From positions 62,001 through 126,000 of the forward strand of contig NZ_JAJOYX010000005.1 in assembly GCF_022565915.1 (NCBI RefSeq): DNA of 64,000 bases. Reading direction: 5' to 3'. The notes beneath the pieces are model-generated. The model was not told the DNA's origin. It did no database searches and saw nothing but the letters and a program-made list of their open reading frames with translations. How positions within the stretch are numbered: the stretch's first letter is position 1; every line of letters starts with the position of its first letter. The translations under genes were made by a program, and so were the position numbers. This DNA is from Nesterenkonia sp. LB17. GTDB taxonomy: Bacteria > Actinomycetota > Actinomycetes > Actinomycetales > Micrococcaceae. Positions 55,363 through 64,000 of this stretch are shown here, piece after piece.

Positions 55363-55825
55363 GGGCGATGAGGTCGACTTCCACCGGGGTGTCCAGCGGC
55401 AGCACCGACACGCCCACGGCGCTGCGGGCATGCTGCCCGGCGTCGCCGAAGGCCGCACCGAGCAGCTCCGAGGCGCCGTTGAGCACCTTGGGCTGACCGG
55501 TGAAGCTCGGAACCGAGGCGACGAAGCCGCCCACCTTGGCGATCCGGGTGATCCGGTCGAGATCACCCACGGCCGCCTTCAGCGCGCCGATGCAGTTCAG
55601 CGCACACTGCCGGGCGAGCTCGTAGGCCTGGTCTTCTGAGACCTCGGCGCCGACCTTGCCGGTCAACGGCAGCGCGCCGTCGACGAAGGGCAGCTGCCCG
55701 GAGACGTAGACCACGCCGTCGGCGATGACCGCCGGCTGATAGGAGGCGACCGGGGGGACCACCTCGGGAACGCTCAGGCCGAGTTCGGCCAGGCGCGTTT
55801 CAACTGCAGAGATCTGCTCAGCCAT
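55352..55825 (-). CDS. RidA-family enamine/imine deaminase
   Basis: 157 residues. VVYVSGQLPFVDG, RQCALNCIGALKAAVGDLDRITRI and the C-terminal VEVDLIAHV fit the YjgF/YER057c/UK114 (RidA) trimers that hydrolyse reactive enamines from PLP enzymes. This is the longer actinobacterial type. In an operon between the DUF4177-like gene and the ATP-grasp ligase, ten bases after the former. Confidence 0.9.
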   Translation of the reverse strand: MAEQISAVETRLAELGLSVPEVVPPVASYQPAVIADGVVYVSGQLPFVDGALPLTGKVGAEVSEDQAYELARQCALNCIGALKAAVGDLDRITRIAKVGGFVASVPSFTGQPKVLNGASELLGAAFGDAGQHARSAVGVSVLPLDTPVEVDLIAHVR

Positions 55826-55835
55826 GGTGTGTGAC

Positions 55836-56003
55836 TCAGTTCCGCGGCCGCTTGAGGTAGGCCACGGGGGCGTTGCCCTCCGGGCCGGGAAGCACGGTGA
55901 CCAGCTCCCAGCCGTCCTCGCCCCACTGGTCCAGGATGCCCTTGGTGTTGTGGATGATCAGCGGAATCGTCGCGTATTCCCATTGGGTCTCAGATGCACT
56001 CAT
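55836..56003 (-). CDS. DUF4177-like 55-residue protein
   Basis: A small gene, ATG at 56003 to TGA at 55836. The product begins MSASETQWEYATIPLI and contains DQWGEDGWELVTVLPG, the common core of DUF4177-like peptides that typically precede ridA in actinobacteria. About 55 residues with one beta-beta-alpha unit. Function unknown. The RidA gene follows after ten bases. Confidence 0.82.
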   Translation of the reverse strand: MSASETQWEYATIPLIIHNTKGILDQWGEDGWELVTVLPGPEGNAPVAYLKRPRN

Positions 56004-56107
56004 ATTCTCAGACTAACGGACGCCCGCCGGGACCAAGAAGAGCCCGCCCAGATCCGCGTGACGTCACCTCGCGCAGGCGCACAGACCGTGCCGCTAAGAT
56101 GAAGCCC

Positions 56108-58384
56108 ATGGCGTCACGTAAATCTCCCCTGTTTGATACTGCCACCACGGTCGGCAAGATCATGTCCTTCCTGGGCGTGAGTGCTCTCTGCGGCCTGCTG
56201 GCAGCAGGGCTGATCTTCCCGCTGGCGGCCTCCGGCGGCGCCGCCGCGGCCGCCGGCACAGACATCCTCGAAGACATCCCCGCCGAGCTGGCGGAGGAGC
56301 CGCTCAGCGTGCCCTCCTACATCTATGCCTCCGACGGCACAGAGCTGGCGACCTTCTATGCGGAGAACCGGCAGCCGGTCGCGCTGGAGGACATCTCCCA
56401 GGAGATGATCGACGCCATCATCGCGATCGAGGACGAGCGCTTCTATGAGCACGGCGGCGTCGACCCCCGCGGCTTGTCCCGTGCGCTGGTGCACAACGCC
56501 ACTTCTGATACCCAGCAGGGCGCCTCGACGATCACCCAGCAGTACGTGAACAACATGCTGATCAACGCGGTGGTGATCAGCGGCGAGGGCCGCCTGACCA
56601 TCTCCGGCACCGGCGAGAAGACCTACGCCGACAAGCTGCGCGAGATGAAGCTCGCCGTCGCGGTCGAGCAGGAGATGACCAAGGACGAGATCCTCGAGGG
56701 CTACCTGAACATCGTGCTCCTCGGTGGCCGCACCTACGGCGTCGAGGCCGCCGCCCAGTACTACTGGGGTATCCCGGCCTCCGAGCTCGACGTGGCCCAG
56801 TCCGCAGTCCTGGCCGGCATGGTGCAGTCACCGAACGGCTACAACCCCGAGGTCTTCCCCGAAGCCTCCCAGGCCCGCCGGGACATCGTGCTCGGCTCGA
56901 TGCTCGACGAGGAACTCATCACCCAGGAGGAATACGACGAGGCCCTCGGCTCCGGGCTCGGACTGGATGTCAACCGCGAAGAGGTCGGCTGCGTCTCCGC
57001 CAGCATGGCTGCCTACTTCTGTGACTACGTGCGTCGCGAGATCCTGGCCAGCGACACCTTCGGCCCCGATGAGGCTGCCCGCGAAGAGCTGCTCGACCGC
57101 GGTGGACTCCGGATCACCACCACGCTGGACCCGGACGCCCAGACCGCCGCAGAGGAGGGCGTCATGGAGACCGTTCCCGCGGATGACAGCTCCGGTGCCG
57201 GTGCCGCGATCTCTTCGGTGGAGCCAGGCACCGGCAACATCCTCGCCATGGCGCAGAACCGCAACTTCACTCCTGAACAGGGTGACGGCAACACCACGCT
57301 GAACTACAACGTCGACGCGGAGGACGGCGGTGGAAACGGCTTCCAGCCCGGATCCTCGCTGAAGCCCTTCGTCGTCGCGGCATACCTCGAAGAAGGCGGC
57401 GAGACCGACGACGTCGTCGATGCCTCCGTCGATGAATGGGGTGACACTGCGCGCTGGGAGGCAAGCTGCCTCGAGCGCGGCTACACCACTTCGGATCAGG
57501 ACTGGAGCGTCGGCAACGTCGAGGAAGACTCCAATCGCCGGATGACCATCGACTATGGCGTCTACTTCTCGGTGAACACTGCGACCCTGGCCACCGCGGC
57601 GGACATGGACCTCTGCGCCATCACCGATCTCACCGACCGCTTGGGCGTCCACCGGGCGACCGATACCAGCCAGGGGCTCTCTCCACAGAACCCCTCGTTC
57701 GTGCTGGGCACCGACGAGATCGCGCCCCTGACTCAGGCCGCCGCCTATGCCGCCTTCGCCGCCGACGGGACCTTCTGCGAGCCCCGCGCGATCCTCGAGG
57801 TCACCGACACCCATGGCAACGAGTACGACGTCCCCGAGGCCAACTGTGAGCAGGTCGTCGACGAGGACATCGTCGCGCAGGTCAACGACATCACCATCAA
57901 CATCGCCGAGGGCACCATCGCCGCAGGCGACCCGCCGTTCCCGATGGCTGGCAAGACCGGCACCACCGACGAGGCGGCCCACACCTGGTTCGTCGGCTAC
58001 TCCTCGGGTGTGTCCACCGCAAGCTGGATCGGCAACCCCGAGAGCAACCAGGGCTACCGTGGGCGCACCGTCGCCGGTGAGTTCTACGAAGAGTTCTTCG
58101 GCTCCACCCTGGCGGCCCCGATGTGGCTGGAGTACATGGAGCAGGTCGGGGACGACTATGACACCTCCGACTTCCGCGAGGCCGATGACTCCCCGTTCGA
58201 GGACCGGCGCGACCGCGCCCGGTATCGCGACGGCGGCACCGTGTCCGAGGGTGGAGACCCCGGCACCGACGGTTCCGCCGTTGACCTCGACGACGATTCC
58301 GACGGCGGAGACTCCGACAACAACGACAGCAACAACGACAGCAACAACGGCGGCTCCAACAACGGCGGCGGAGACGACAACTGA
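56108..58384 (+). CDS. Class A penicillin-binding protein (transglycosylase/transpeptidase)
   Basis: 758 residues. A membrane helix (about 18-42), a GT51 transglycosylase domain (EDERFYEHGGVDPRG with catalytic Glu, TITQQYV, KLAVAVEQEMTKDEILEGYLN) and a transpeptidase domain with SxxK as GSSLKPF, SVN and AGKTGTT. The tail is Asp/Asn/Gly-rich low-complexity. It makes peptidoglycan at the membrane. ATG at 56108 lies seven bases after TAAGAT, so the mRNA may be leaderless; the ATG at 56099 overlaps that -10 box. Confidence 0.94.
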   Translation: MASRKSPLFDTATTVGKIMSFLGVSALCGLLAAGLIFPLAASGGAAAAAGTDILEDIPAELAEEPLSVPSYIYASDGTELATFYAENRQPVALEDISQEMIDAIIAIEDERFYEHGGVDPRGLSRALVHNATSDTQQGASTITQQYVNNMLINAVVISGEGRLTISGTGEKTYADKLREMKLAVAVEQEMTKDEILEGYLNIVLLGGRTYGVEAAAQYYWGIPASELDVAQSAVLAGMVQSPNGYNPEVFPEASQARRDIVLGSMLDEELITQEEYDEALGSGLGLDVNREEVGCVSASMAAYFCDYVRREILASDTFGPDEAAREELLDRGGLRITTTLDPDAQTAAEEGVMETVPADDSSGAGAAISSVEPGTGNILAMAQNRNFTPEQGDGNTTLNYNVDAEDGGGNGFQPGSSLKPFVVAAYLEEGGETDDVVDASVDEWGDTARWEASCLERGYTTSDQDWSVGNVEEDSNRRMTIDYGVYFSVNTATLATAADMDLCAITDLTDRLGVHRATDTSQGLSPQNPSFVLGTDEIAPLTQAAAYAAFAADGTFCEPRAILEVTDTHGNEYDVPEANCEQVVDEDIVAQVNDITINIAEGTIAAGDPPFPMAGKTGTTDEAAHTWFVGYSSGVSTASWIGNPESNQGYRGRTVAGEFYEEFFGSTLAAPMWLEYMEQVGDDYDTSDFREADDSPFEDRRDRARYRDGGTVSEGGDPGTDGSAVDLDDDSDGGDSDNNDSNNDSNNGGSNNGGGDDN

Positions 58385-58404
58385 GCGCCACCGCATCCCT
58401 GAAG

Positions 58405-59292
58405 GTGGTGGGCCTGGGCGTCAATGACTTCCGGACCCGCCACGTGACCGTGCCGCTGCGCGCCGGGGCAGGGCTTCGCATCCTGCACATCTCAGACATC
58501 CACTACGTCCCGGGCCAGCGCAAGAAGTTCGCCTGGCTGCAGTCGCTGGCGGACCTGAAGCCCGACCTGGTCATCAACACCGGTGACAACCTCTCCCACC
58601 CGGACGCCGTGGGCGAGGTCCTCCAGGCGCTGGAGCCGCTGCGCCGGTTCCCCGGAGTCTTCGTGGGGGGATCCAACGACTACTACGCGCCCACCTGGAA
58701 GAACCCGCTGCGTTACTTCCGCGGCCCCTCCAGTCTGGATGCGCACCCCAAGGAGCTCGACTGGCAGCGCCTCTTCGGCGGCTTCGAATCCAGCGGCTGG
58801 AAGAACCTGAACAACCAGACCGCCCAGCTGACCGTGGCCGGACGGCCCCTGGCCTTCTCCGGAGTGGATGATCCGCATATCGCCCGAGACGAGTTCCAGG
58901 GCTGGCCCGCGCCCGGGGAGTCGGTCCAGGTGCAGGGCTCGATCCCCGATCCGCTGCGCATCGGTCTGGCCCACGCCCCGGTCTCCGCGGCGCTGGCCAC
59001 ACTGGCCGGCAGCGGAGCCGAGCTGATCCTCGCCGGCCACACCCACGGTGGACAGATCTGCCTGCCCGGCGGGCGCGCGCTGGTGACCAACTGCGACCTG
59101 CCGCGGCCCCAGGCCAAGGGTCTGAGTTCTGTGCAGGTGCCGGCGCAGTCGGTGCCGGGCCAGCCGGGGGAGCCTGCCCGGCAGGTCCCGCTCCACGTCT
59201 CAGCGGGCATCGGAACCTCCCGCACAGCCCCGGTGCGGCTGTTCTGCCCGCCGGAGGCCACACTCATTGAAGTTCAGCACGAAACGACATAG
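58405..59292 (+). CDS. Calcineurin-like metallophosphoesterase
   Basis: 295 residues. Metal-binding motifs DIHYVPGQR, NTGDN, GGSNDYY (replacing GNHD with SND) and GHTHGGQICLPGG are in family order. The wording is that of the actinobacterial YkuE-type phosphoesterase encoded beside ponA. No signal peptide. It may be a lipid or nucleotide phosphatase linked to envelope synthesis. GTG start 20 bases after the PBP stop, so the genes share an operon. Confidence 0.9.
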   Translation: MVGLGVNDFRTRHVTVPLRAGAGLRILHISDIHYVPGQRKKFAWLQSLADLKPDLVINTGDNLSHPDAVGEVLQALEPLRRFPGVFVGGSNDYYAPTWKNPLRYFRGPSSLDAHPKELDWQRLFGGFESSGWKNLNNQTAQLTVAGRPLAFSGVDDPHIARDEFQGWPAPGESVQVQGSIPDPLRIGLAHAPVSAALATLAGSGAELILAGHTHGGQICLPGGRALVTNCDLPRPQAKGLSSVQVPAQSVPGQPGEPARQVPLHVSAGIGTSRTAPVRLFCPPEATLIEVQHETT

Positions 59293-59328
59293 GTTAGTTG
59301 CTTGATGCAACGAGCTGCAGGAGTTGAG

Positions 59329-61188
59329 ATGACTGAGTCCCCCGGGCGCAGTCGTACGCTCTGGCAGGCCCTGGCCCGGCTCGGGCCCTACCTCGAAGGC
59401 CTCAAGCTGCGTTGGACCCTGGGTCTGATCGCGGCGATCGGCGCCGGCGTCGTCGCACTGTCCATCCCGCAGGTGCTTCAGGTCCTGGTGAACTCCCTAC
59501 TGGATGACAACGCACAGGTCAGCGCCGTCTGGACCGCGGGTGCGGTGATCCTCGGGCTGGGCGTGCTGGAGGCTGGGCTGGTCTACCTGCGCCGATTCTT
59601 CGTGATCCCGCCGGCCTCGGACGCCGAGACCTCCATGCGGACGCGGCTCTTCGACAAGCTCCAGGACCTCTCCGCGTCCTTCCATTCGGCATGGGGTGCC
59701 GGACAGCTCCAGTCCCGCGCGATCGCCGACCTGAACCTGCTGCGCCGCTGGTTCGCGTTCGGCTCGCTGATGCTCATCACCTCGGTGGTCAGCCTGCTGG
59801 TGGGCTTCACCCTGATGGCCACGCTCTCCCCGCTGCTGGCGGTGGTCTTCCTCGGCGCCGCGCTGCCGATCATGATCATCGGACCGCGGTTCCGGAAGAA
59901 GTTCGTGCACTACTCGCGCGCCTCGCAGGACCAGGCCGGAGATGTGGCCACCAAGGTCGAAGAATCGGTCCACGGGATCCGCGTGCTGAAGGCTTTCGGC
60001 CGCGGAGACTATGCCCAGGAGGGCTTCACCGAGGAGGCCGACGAGCTGCGCGACCTCGAGGTCTCCAAGGCCCGCACGCTGGCGAAGTTCCTGATGGCCA
60101 TGGTGATCCTGCCCGAGGGCATCCTCGGACTGTGCCTGCTGATCGGGCTCTGGCAGGTCGCGAACCAGGAGACCACCGGTGTGACCATCGGTGCCCTGGC
60201 CGCGTTCTTCGCCACCGCCGCGGTGCTCAAGGGTCCGATCGAAGGCGTAGGCATGATGCTGGGGATGACCTTCACCGCGAAGACCGCGATCGACCGGCAC
60301 GCCGACGTGATGGACACCGCCACCGAGATCACCTCACCCCACGCGCCTGTGGTGGCCCCGGAGCGCGGCGTGCTGGAGTTCGACGACGTGCACTTCCGCT
60401 ACCCCGACACCAAGGCCGGGGACCGTGACCTGATCGACGGGGTCACCCTGCAGGTCCGGCCCGGAGAGACCATGGCGCTGGTCTCCGCCACCGGCGGGGG
60501 CACCTCCACGCTGCTGAACCTGATCCCCAGGCTCTACGAGACCACCGGCGGCGCCATCCGGATCGACGGGGTGGACGTGAAGGACTACAGCCTCGCAGAC
60601 CTGCGCTCACGGATCGGCGTCGCCTTCGAGGACCCGATCCTGTTCTCCACCTCGGTGAAGTCCAATGTGCTGCTGGGCACCTCACACCTGCGCGACGTCG
60701 ACGACCCGCAGCACCCGCACCGTGACGCCGCACCTGCGCCAGATCAGCTCGACGAGGTGCTGCGCCGGACGTTGATCACGGCCGACGCAGAATTTGTGGA
60801 GACCCTGCCCCAGGGTGTGGACACCCCGGTCGGTGAGGAGGGGCTCAGCCTCTCCGGCGGCCAGCGCCAGCGCCTGGCGCTGGCCCGCGCGATCGCCTCC
60901 GCGCCTTCTGTGCTGCTGCTCGATGATCCGCTCTCCGCCCTCGATGTCCGCACCGAGGAGGCCGTGACGCACCGGCTGCGCGAGGTGCTGAACCGGACCA
61001 CCACGCTGATCGTCGCGCACCGCCCCTCCACCGTCGCTATGGCGGACCGGGTGGCGCTGCTCGAGCACGGGCGGATCAGCGACGTCGGCACCCACTCGGA
61101 GCTGCTGGAGCGCAGCCGGGCCTATCGCGAGGTCATGAGCGCCAGCGTTCGTCCCGTCAGTGCCGAGGAGGTGCTCGGCCGTGAGTGA
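59329..61188 (+). CDS. ABC exporter subunit 1, degenerate nucleotide site
   Basis: 619 residues: six membrane helices and one ATPase domain. Walker A reads SATGGGTST (386-394): the first Gly is Ser386 and the catalytic lysine is Thr392. Walker B ends LLLDDP, with Asp533 in place of the catalytic glutamate. The signature LSGGQRQR (508-515) and the H-loop VAHRPS are intact. It is thus the degenerate-site partner of a heterodimeric exporter of TM287/288 type. The ATG at 59329 has GCAGGAG upstream. Substrate unknown. Confidence 0.9.
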   Translation: MTESPGRSRTLWQALARLGPYLEGLKLRWTLGLIAAIGAGVVALSIPQVLQVLVNSLLDDNAQVSAVWTAGAVILGLGVLEAGLVYLRRFFVIPPASDAETSMRTRLFDKLQDLSASFHSAWGAGQLQSRAIADLNLLRRWFAFGSLMLITSVVSLLVGFTLMATLSPLLAVVFLGAALPIMIIGPRFRKKFVHYSRASQDQAGDVATKVEESVHGIRVLKAFGRGDYAQEGFTEEADELRDLEVSKARTLAKFLMAMVILPEGILGLCLLIGLWQVANQETTGVTIGALAAFFATAAVLKGPIEGVGMMLGMTFTAKTAIDRHADVMDTATEITSPHAPVVAPERGVLEFDDVHFRYPDTKAGDRDLIDGVTLQVRPGETMALVSATGGGTSTLLNLIPRLYETTGGAIRIDGVDVKDYSLADLRSRIGVAFEDPILFSTSVKSNVLLGTSHLRDVDDPQHPHRDAAPAPDQLDEVLRRTLITADAEFVETLPQGVDTPVGEEGLSLSGGQRQRLALARAIASAPSVLLLDDPLSALDVRTEEAVTHRLREVLNRTTTLIVAHRPSTVAMADRVALLEHGRISDVGTHSELLERSRAYREVMSASVRPVSAEEVLGRE

Positions 61189-63067
61189 AGCCACCAGCAG
61201 AGCCGGCGGCGTCGCCGCCAACGTTGCCACGGACGACGCCATGAGCGACCGCTTCGCGCACCTGCGCGGGACCGCGGGCGAGGAGCAGATCGAGCTCGAC
61301 AAGGAGGAGCGCGGGTTCATCCGGCGTCGCTCCTGGAAGCTGCTGGTCCAGCTCTCCGTCGGGGTCCGGCGCAAGCTGCTGATCACCGCGCTCTTCGTGG
61401 TGATCGCACAGGCCGCCCAGGCCTCCATCCCGCTGATCGTCGCCTGGGCCATCGACTGGGGGCTGCCTCGGATGATCGAGGGGCAGAGCTCCGGCATGTG
61501 GCTGCCCGGTCTGTCCTACATCGCCTGCGCGGTGACCGCTGGGATCCTGATCTTCCACTACACCCGGATGACCGCTGAGGCCTCGCAGCAGATGCTGTTC
61601 ACCCTGCGCGGGGAGGTCTTCCGCAAGACCCAGGCGCTGAGCCTGGACTTCCACGAGGACTACACCTCGGGCAAGGTGATCTCTCGGCAGACCTCCGACC
61701 TGGAGTCTCTGCGCGAGCTGCTCGACGGCGGGATCAACTCGCTGGTCCAGGGCGTGATGTTCATGTTCTTCACCGGGGTGACCATCTGGATCATGGACTT
61801 TCGCTCGGGCCTGGTCCTGGTCGCGGCGCTGATTCCGATCGCGATGCTCGGCCGCTGGTACCAGCGCAACTCCGAGGTGGCGTATCGGCGCACCCGGGTC
61901 TCCTCGGCCAAGATGATCGTGCACTTCGTGGAGTCCATGACCGGCATCCGCGCCGTGCAGGCATTCCGCCGGGAAGACTCCCGGTCCAGGCAGTACCGGC
62001 GTCTGGCGGCCCGCTACCGCGAGGACATGGTGCGCTCGATCTCGCTGTTCGGGGTGCTGCAGCCCTCCCTGATGCTCATCGGCAACATCACGGTCACCGT
62101 GGTCCTGCTCTGGGGCGGATACCGGGTGCTCGAGGGTGATCTCGGCATCGGGGTGCTGGTCGCCCTGGTGCTGGCGACCAAACGGGTCTTCCAGCCGCTG
62201 GACATGATCGCGATGTTCTACAACTCGCTGCAGTCAGCCACCGCGGCGCTGGAGAAGGTCTCCGGGCTGCTGGAGGAGAGCCCCACGGTCACCGAGGCCC
62301 ACCACCCGCGGCACCTGCCCGAGGCCCGTGGAGAGCTGGAGTTCACCCAGGCCTCGTTCCGCTACGACGAGGACGGCCCGGTGGTGCTCCACGCCCTTGA
62401 CCTGCACATCCCCGCAGGCCAGACCGTGGCAGTGGTGGGACGCACCGGAGCGGGCAAGTCCACGCTGGCGAAGCTGCTGGCGCGGTTCTATGACGTGAGC
62501 AGCGGCGCGGTGAGCCTGGACGGGGTGGACCTGCGGGACCTGGCCGTGACCGATCATCACCGCCACGTGGCCATGGTGACCCAGGAGGCGTTCCTGTTCT
62601 CCGGGACCATCCGCGGCAACATCGCGCTGGGCCGCCCGGAGGCCTCCGAGCAGGAGATCATCGCCGCGGCCAAGGCGGTGGGCTGTCACGACCTGATCAT
62701 GGAGCTGCCCGAGGGCTACGCCACCGATGTGAACAAGCGGGGCGGCAGGCTCTCGGCCGGACAGCGTCAGCTGATCTCCTTCGCACGCGCGTTCCTGGCG
62801 GACCCTGCGGTGCTGATCCTCGATGAGGCGACCTCTTCGCTGGACCTGCCCAGCGAGGCGCTGGTGCAGCAGGGGCTCGAGCGGCTGCTGGGCAACCGCA
62901 CCGCGCTGATCATCGCTCACCGGCTCTCCACCGTGGCCATCGCGGACCGGGTCCTGGTGATCGACGACGGCCGGGTGGTGGAGGACGGAGCTCCTGCCGA
63001 GCTGGCGGCCCAGGGCGGCTACTACGCCAAGCTGGACGCGGCGTGGCAGAGCTCCATGGGAGCCTGA
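61181..63067 (+). CDS. ABC exporter subunit 2, consensus nucleotide site
   Basis: 628 residues with six helices and an ATPase domain. Walker A GRTGAGKST (Lys426) and Walker B LILDEAT (Glu549) are intact, but the signature reads LSAGQRQL (524-531), with Ala replacing the second residue Gly. The degenerate site is therefore made of subunit 1 Walker A/B and this subunit's altered signature; the complete site is made of this Walker A/B and subunit 1's LSGGQ. GTG overlaps the subunit 1 stop. Confidence 0.92.
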   Translation: MSEATSRAGGVAANVATDDAMSDRFAHLRGTAGEEQIELDKEERGFIRRRSWKLLVQLSVGVRRKLLITALFVVIAQAAQASIPLIVAWAIDWGLPRMIEGQSSGMWLPGLSYIACAVTAGILIFHYTRMTAEASQQMLFTLRGEVFRKTQALSLDFHEDYTSGKVISRQTSDLESLRELLDGGINSLVQGVMFMFFTGVTIWIMDFRSGLVLVAALIPIAMLGRWYQRNSEVAYRRTRVSSAKMIVHFVESMTGIRAVQAFRREDSRSRQYRRLAARYREDMVRSISLFGVLQPSLMLIGNITVTVVLLWGGYRVLEGDLGIGVLVALVLATKRVFQPLDMIAMFYNSLQSATAALEKVSGLLEESPTVTEAHHPRHLPEARGELEFTQASFRYDEDGPVVLHALDLHIPAGQTVAVVGRTGAGKSTLAKLLARFYDVSSGAVSLDGVDLRDLAVTDHHRHVAMVTQEAFLFSGTIRGNIALGRPEASEQEIIAAAKAVGCHDLIMELPEGYATDVNKRGGRLSAGQRQLISFARAFLADPAVLILDEATSSLDLPSEALVQQGLERLLGNRTALIIAHRLSTVAIADRVLVIDDGRVVEDGAPAELAAQGGYYAKLDAAWQSSMGA

Positions 63068-63072
63068 GCGGC

Positions 63073-63525
63073 TCAGCTCTCGCGCAGCAGCGACGCCAGG
63101 TGATCGATCGCGTAGCGGTATCCGTTGAGTCCGGCACCGGCGATCACCGCCGCCGCGGCGGGGGACACATAGGAATGCCGGCGGAACTCCTCACGGGCGT
63201 GGACGTTGGAGATATGGACCTCCACCACCGGAAGGTCCACTGCGCGCAGGGCATCCGCGATCGCCACCGACGTGTGGGTATAGGCCGCGGGGTTGATGAC
63301 GATCCCGGAGGCGCTGCCCTTCGCGGCCTGGATCGCGTCGATGATGGTGCCCTCATGGTTGGACTGCAGCAGCTCCGCGGCGAAGCCGAGCGCGGCGGCG
63401 GACTCGCGGCACAGCTGCTCGATGTCGGCCAGCGTGGCGGCCCCGTAGATCCCGGGCTCACGAGTGCCCAGCATGTTCAGGTTGGGACCGTTGATGATCA
63501 GCAGGCGGGGAGTCTCAGAGGGCAT
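63073..63525 (-). CDS. aroQ: Type II 3-dehydroquinate dehydratase
   Basis: 150 residues. [48 protein letters not shown] and [15 protein letters not shown](R)HS are the AroQ motifs; the catalytic Tyr is in the GIYG segment and the His in VHISN. Third step of the shikimate pathway. I start it at ATG 63525, since AGTAGGG is better spaced to it than to the GTG at 63531. Confidence 0.96.
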   Translation of the reverse strand: MPSETPRLLIINGPNLNMLGTREPGIYGAATLADIEQLCRESAAALGFAAELLQSNHEGTIIDAIQAAKGSASGIVINPAAYTHTSVAIADALRAVDLPVVEVHISNVHAREEFRRHSYVSPAAAAVIAGAGLNGYRYAIDHLASLLRES

Positions 63526-63556
63526 GGTCACACCCTACTGTCCCCCCAACGCCGAA

Positions 63557-63616
63557 TGGCGGATTCTCCGTGCAGTTCGCCCCTCTGAGGGGAGAACATG
63601 CCCGGAGAATCCGCCA
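63557..63616. terminator. Nested hairpin between acs and aroQ
   Basis: Outer arms TGGCGGATTCTCCG (63557-63570) and CGGAGAATCCGCCA (63603-63616) pair perfectly. Inside, GTTC...GAAC and CCCCTC...GAGGGG (63575-63597) form a second stem. It sits 45 bases after the acs stop and just upstream of aroQ, so it probably ends the acs transcript. Confidence 0.65.
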
Positions 63617-63660
63617 CTCAGGCGTCTTCGGGTTGTTCAGCGGTGTTCAGCCGTGGGAGG

Positions 63661-64000
63661 TCAGGACGCGCCATGCTTGGCGCGCATGTCCTCCGCGATC
63701 TGCAGCATCACCGTGGGATCGGCCAGGGTGGAGGCGTCTCCGGCCTCACGGCCCTCGGCCACGTCCTTGAGCAAACGCCGCATGATCTTGCCCGAGCGGG
63801 TCTTCGGCAGCTCAGGGACCACCAGCACGTTGCGCGGCTTGGCGATCGGGCCGATCTCCTTGCCCACATGGGCGCGCAGATCCTGCTCCATCTGCTCCTT
63901 GTCCCCACCCTCGGAGTCGCCGCGCAGGATCACGAATGCCACGACAGCCTCGCCGGTGGTCGCGTCCTTGGCCCCGACGACGGCGGCCTCGGCGACCGAC
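63661..64000 (-). CDS. acs: Acetyl-CoA synthetase, 3' end only
   Basis: The gene runs off the right edge; about 113 C-terminal residues are seen. VAEAAVVGAKDATTGEAVVAFV and the PKTRSGKIMRRLLKDVAEG motif belong to the mobile C-terminal domain of Acs; the Lys in SGKIMRR is the residue that is acetylated to inactivate the enzyme and deacetylated by sirtuins. A sirtuin gene is at 18.5 kb. The start codon lies outside the window. Confidence 0.93.
   Translation of the reverse strand, partial: SVAEAAVVGAKDATTGEAVVAFVILRGDSEGGDKEQMEQDLRAHVGKEIGPIAKPRNVLVVPELPKTRSGKIMRRLLKDVAEGREAGDASTLADPTVMLQIAEDMRAKHGAS

Noticed and set aside
54031-55566. Longer start of the ATP-grasp gene at 55566
   Set aside because: The extra 68 residues are the reverse frame of RidA and very Ser/Arg/Pro-rich; the ATG at 55362 fits an overlapping operon.

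Overview
The window is high-GC actinobacterial DNA, most like the Micrococcales (a Micrococcaceae or Nesterenkonia-type genome). The evidence is the gene families: a DUF3073 protein, a GlxR-like Crp/Fnr regulator, a MarP-type CvpA-protease, the sterol-carrier/membrane-protein/purF/purM row, GAF-ANTAR proteins, an HspR (HAIR) operator before clpB, and frequent GTG or apparently leaderless starts. The genus is an inference. I saw no tRNA, rRNA, CRISPR array or intact insertion sequence.

1-11 kb is an accessory, gene-poor region. It holds two GAF-ANTAR regulators around a small unknown protein, a 51-residue DUF6131-like membrane peptide, a secreted cytochrome-b5-like lipoprotein coupled to a four-helix membrane protein, and a secreted CHRD-like protein. 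It also holds a proton-pump type (DTE) microbial rhodopsin divergent from a MarR regulator, and a retinol-dehydrogenase-like SDR. Between these lie long stretches without genes. They carry three copies of a roughly 90-bp dispersed repeat, a cluster of GTGACACG motifs and the stump of a TnsA-like transposase endonuclease gene, so the rhodopsin appears to sit among remains of a heteromeric transposon.

11-31 kb contains a GNAT/AAA+ fusion ATPase, clpB with its heat-shock operator, a RibD-like reductase bracketed by two palindromic repeats, ogt, malic enzyme, DUF3073 and a sirtuin. A TetR-regulated efflux pump with a LysE exporter follows. Next come an operon of nucleoside hydrolase plus a complete ECF transporter (S, T, fused A), and an Fbp-type ferric-iron ABC operon with a DtxR-like box in its promoter.

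31-43 kb is a catabolic block: cyclase, NCS1 permease, NTF2-like protein, XRE-cupin regulator, ureohydrolase, aldehyde dehydrogenase, LysR regulator, GABA transaminase and succinate-semialdehyde dehydrogenase. Together these fit conversion of a guanidino compound or agmatine through GABA to succinate. A P1B-type metal ATPase and an Asp23 protein follow.

43-64 kb is mostly housekeeping: purM, purF, a second succinate-semialdehyde dehydrogenase, asparaginase, a single 759-residue ORF fusing PurD to PurC, marP, glxR, an ATP-grasp/RidA/DUF4177-like operon, a class A penicillin-binding protein, a metallophosphoesterase, a heterodimeric ABC exporter, aroQ and the 3' end of acs.

The points most worth following are the PurD-PurC fusion, the rhodopsin and its transposon-scarred neighbourhood, the GNAT-AAA+ fusion beside clpB, the b5/four-helix secreted redox pair, and two unrelated ABC systems that have both lost the Walker A lysine at one nucleotide site.
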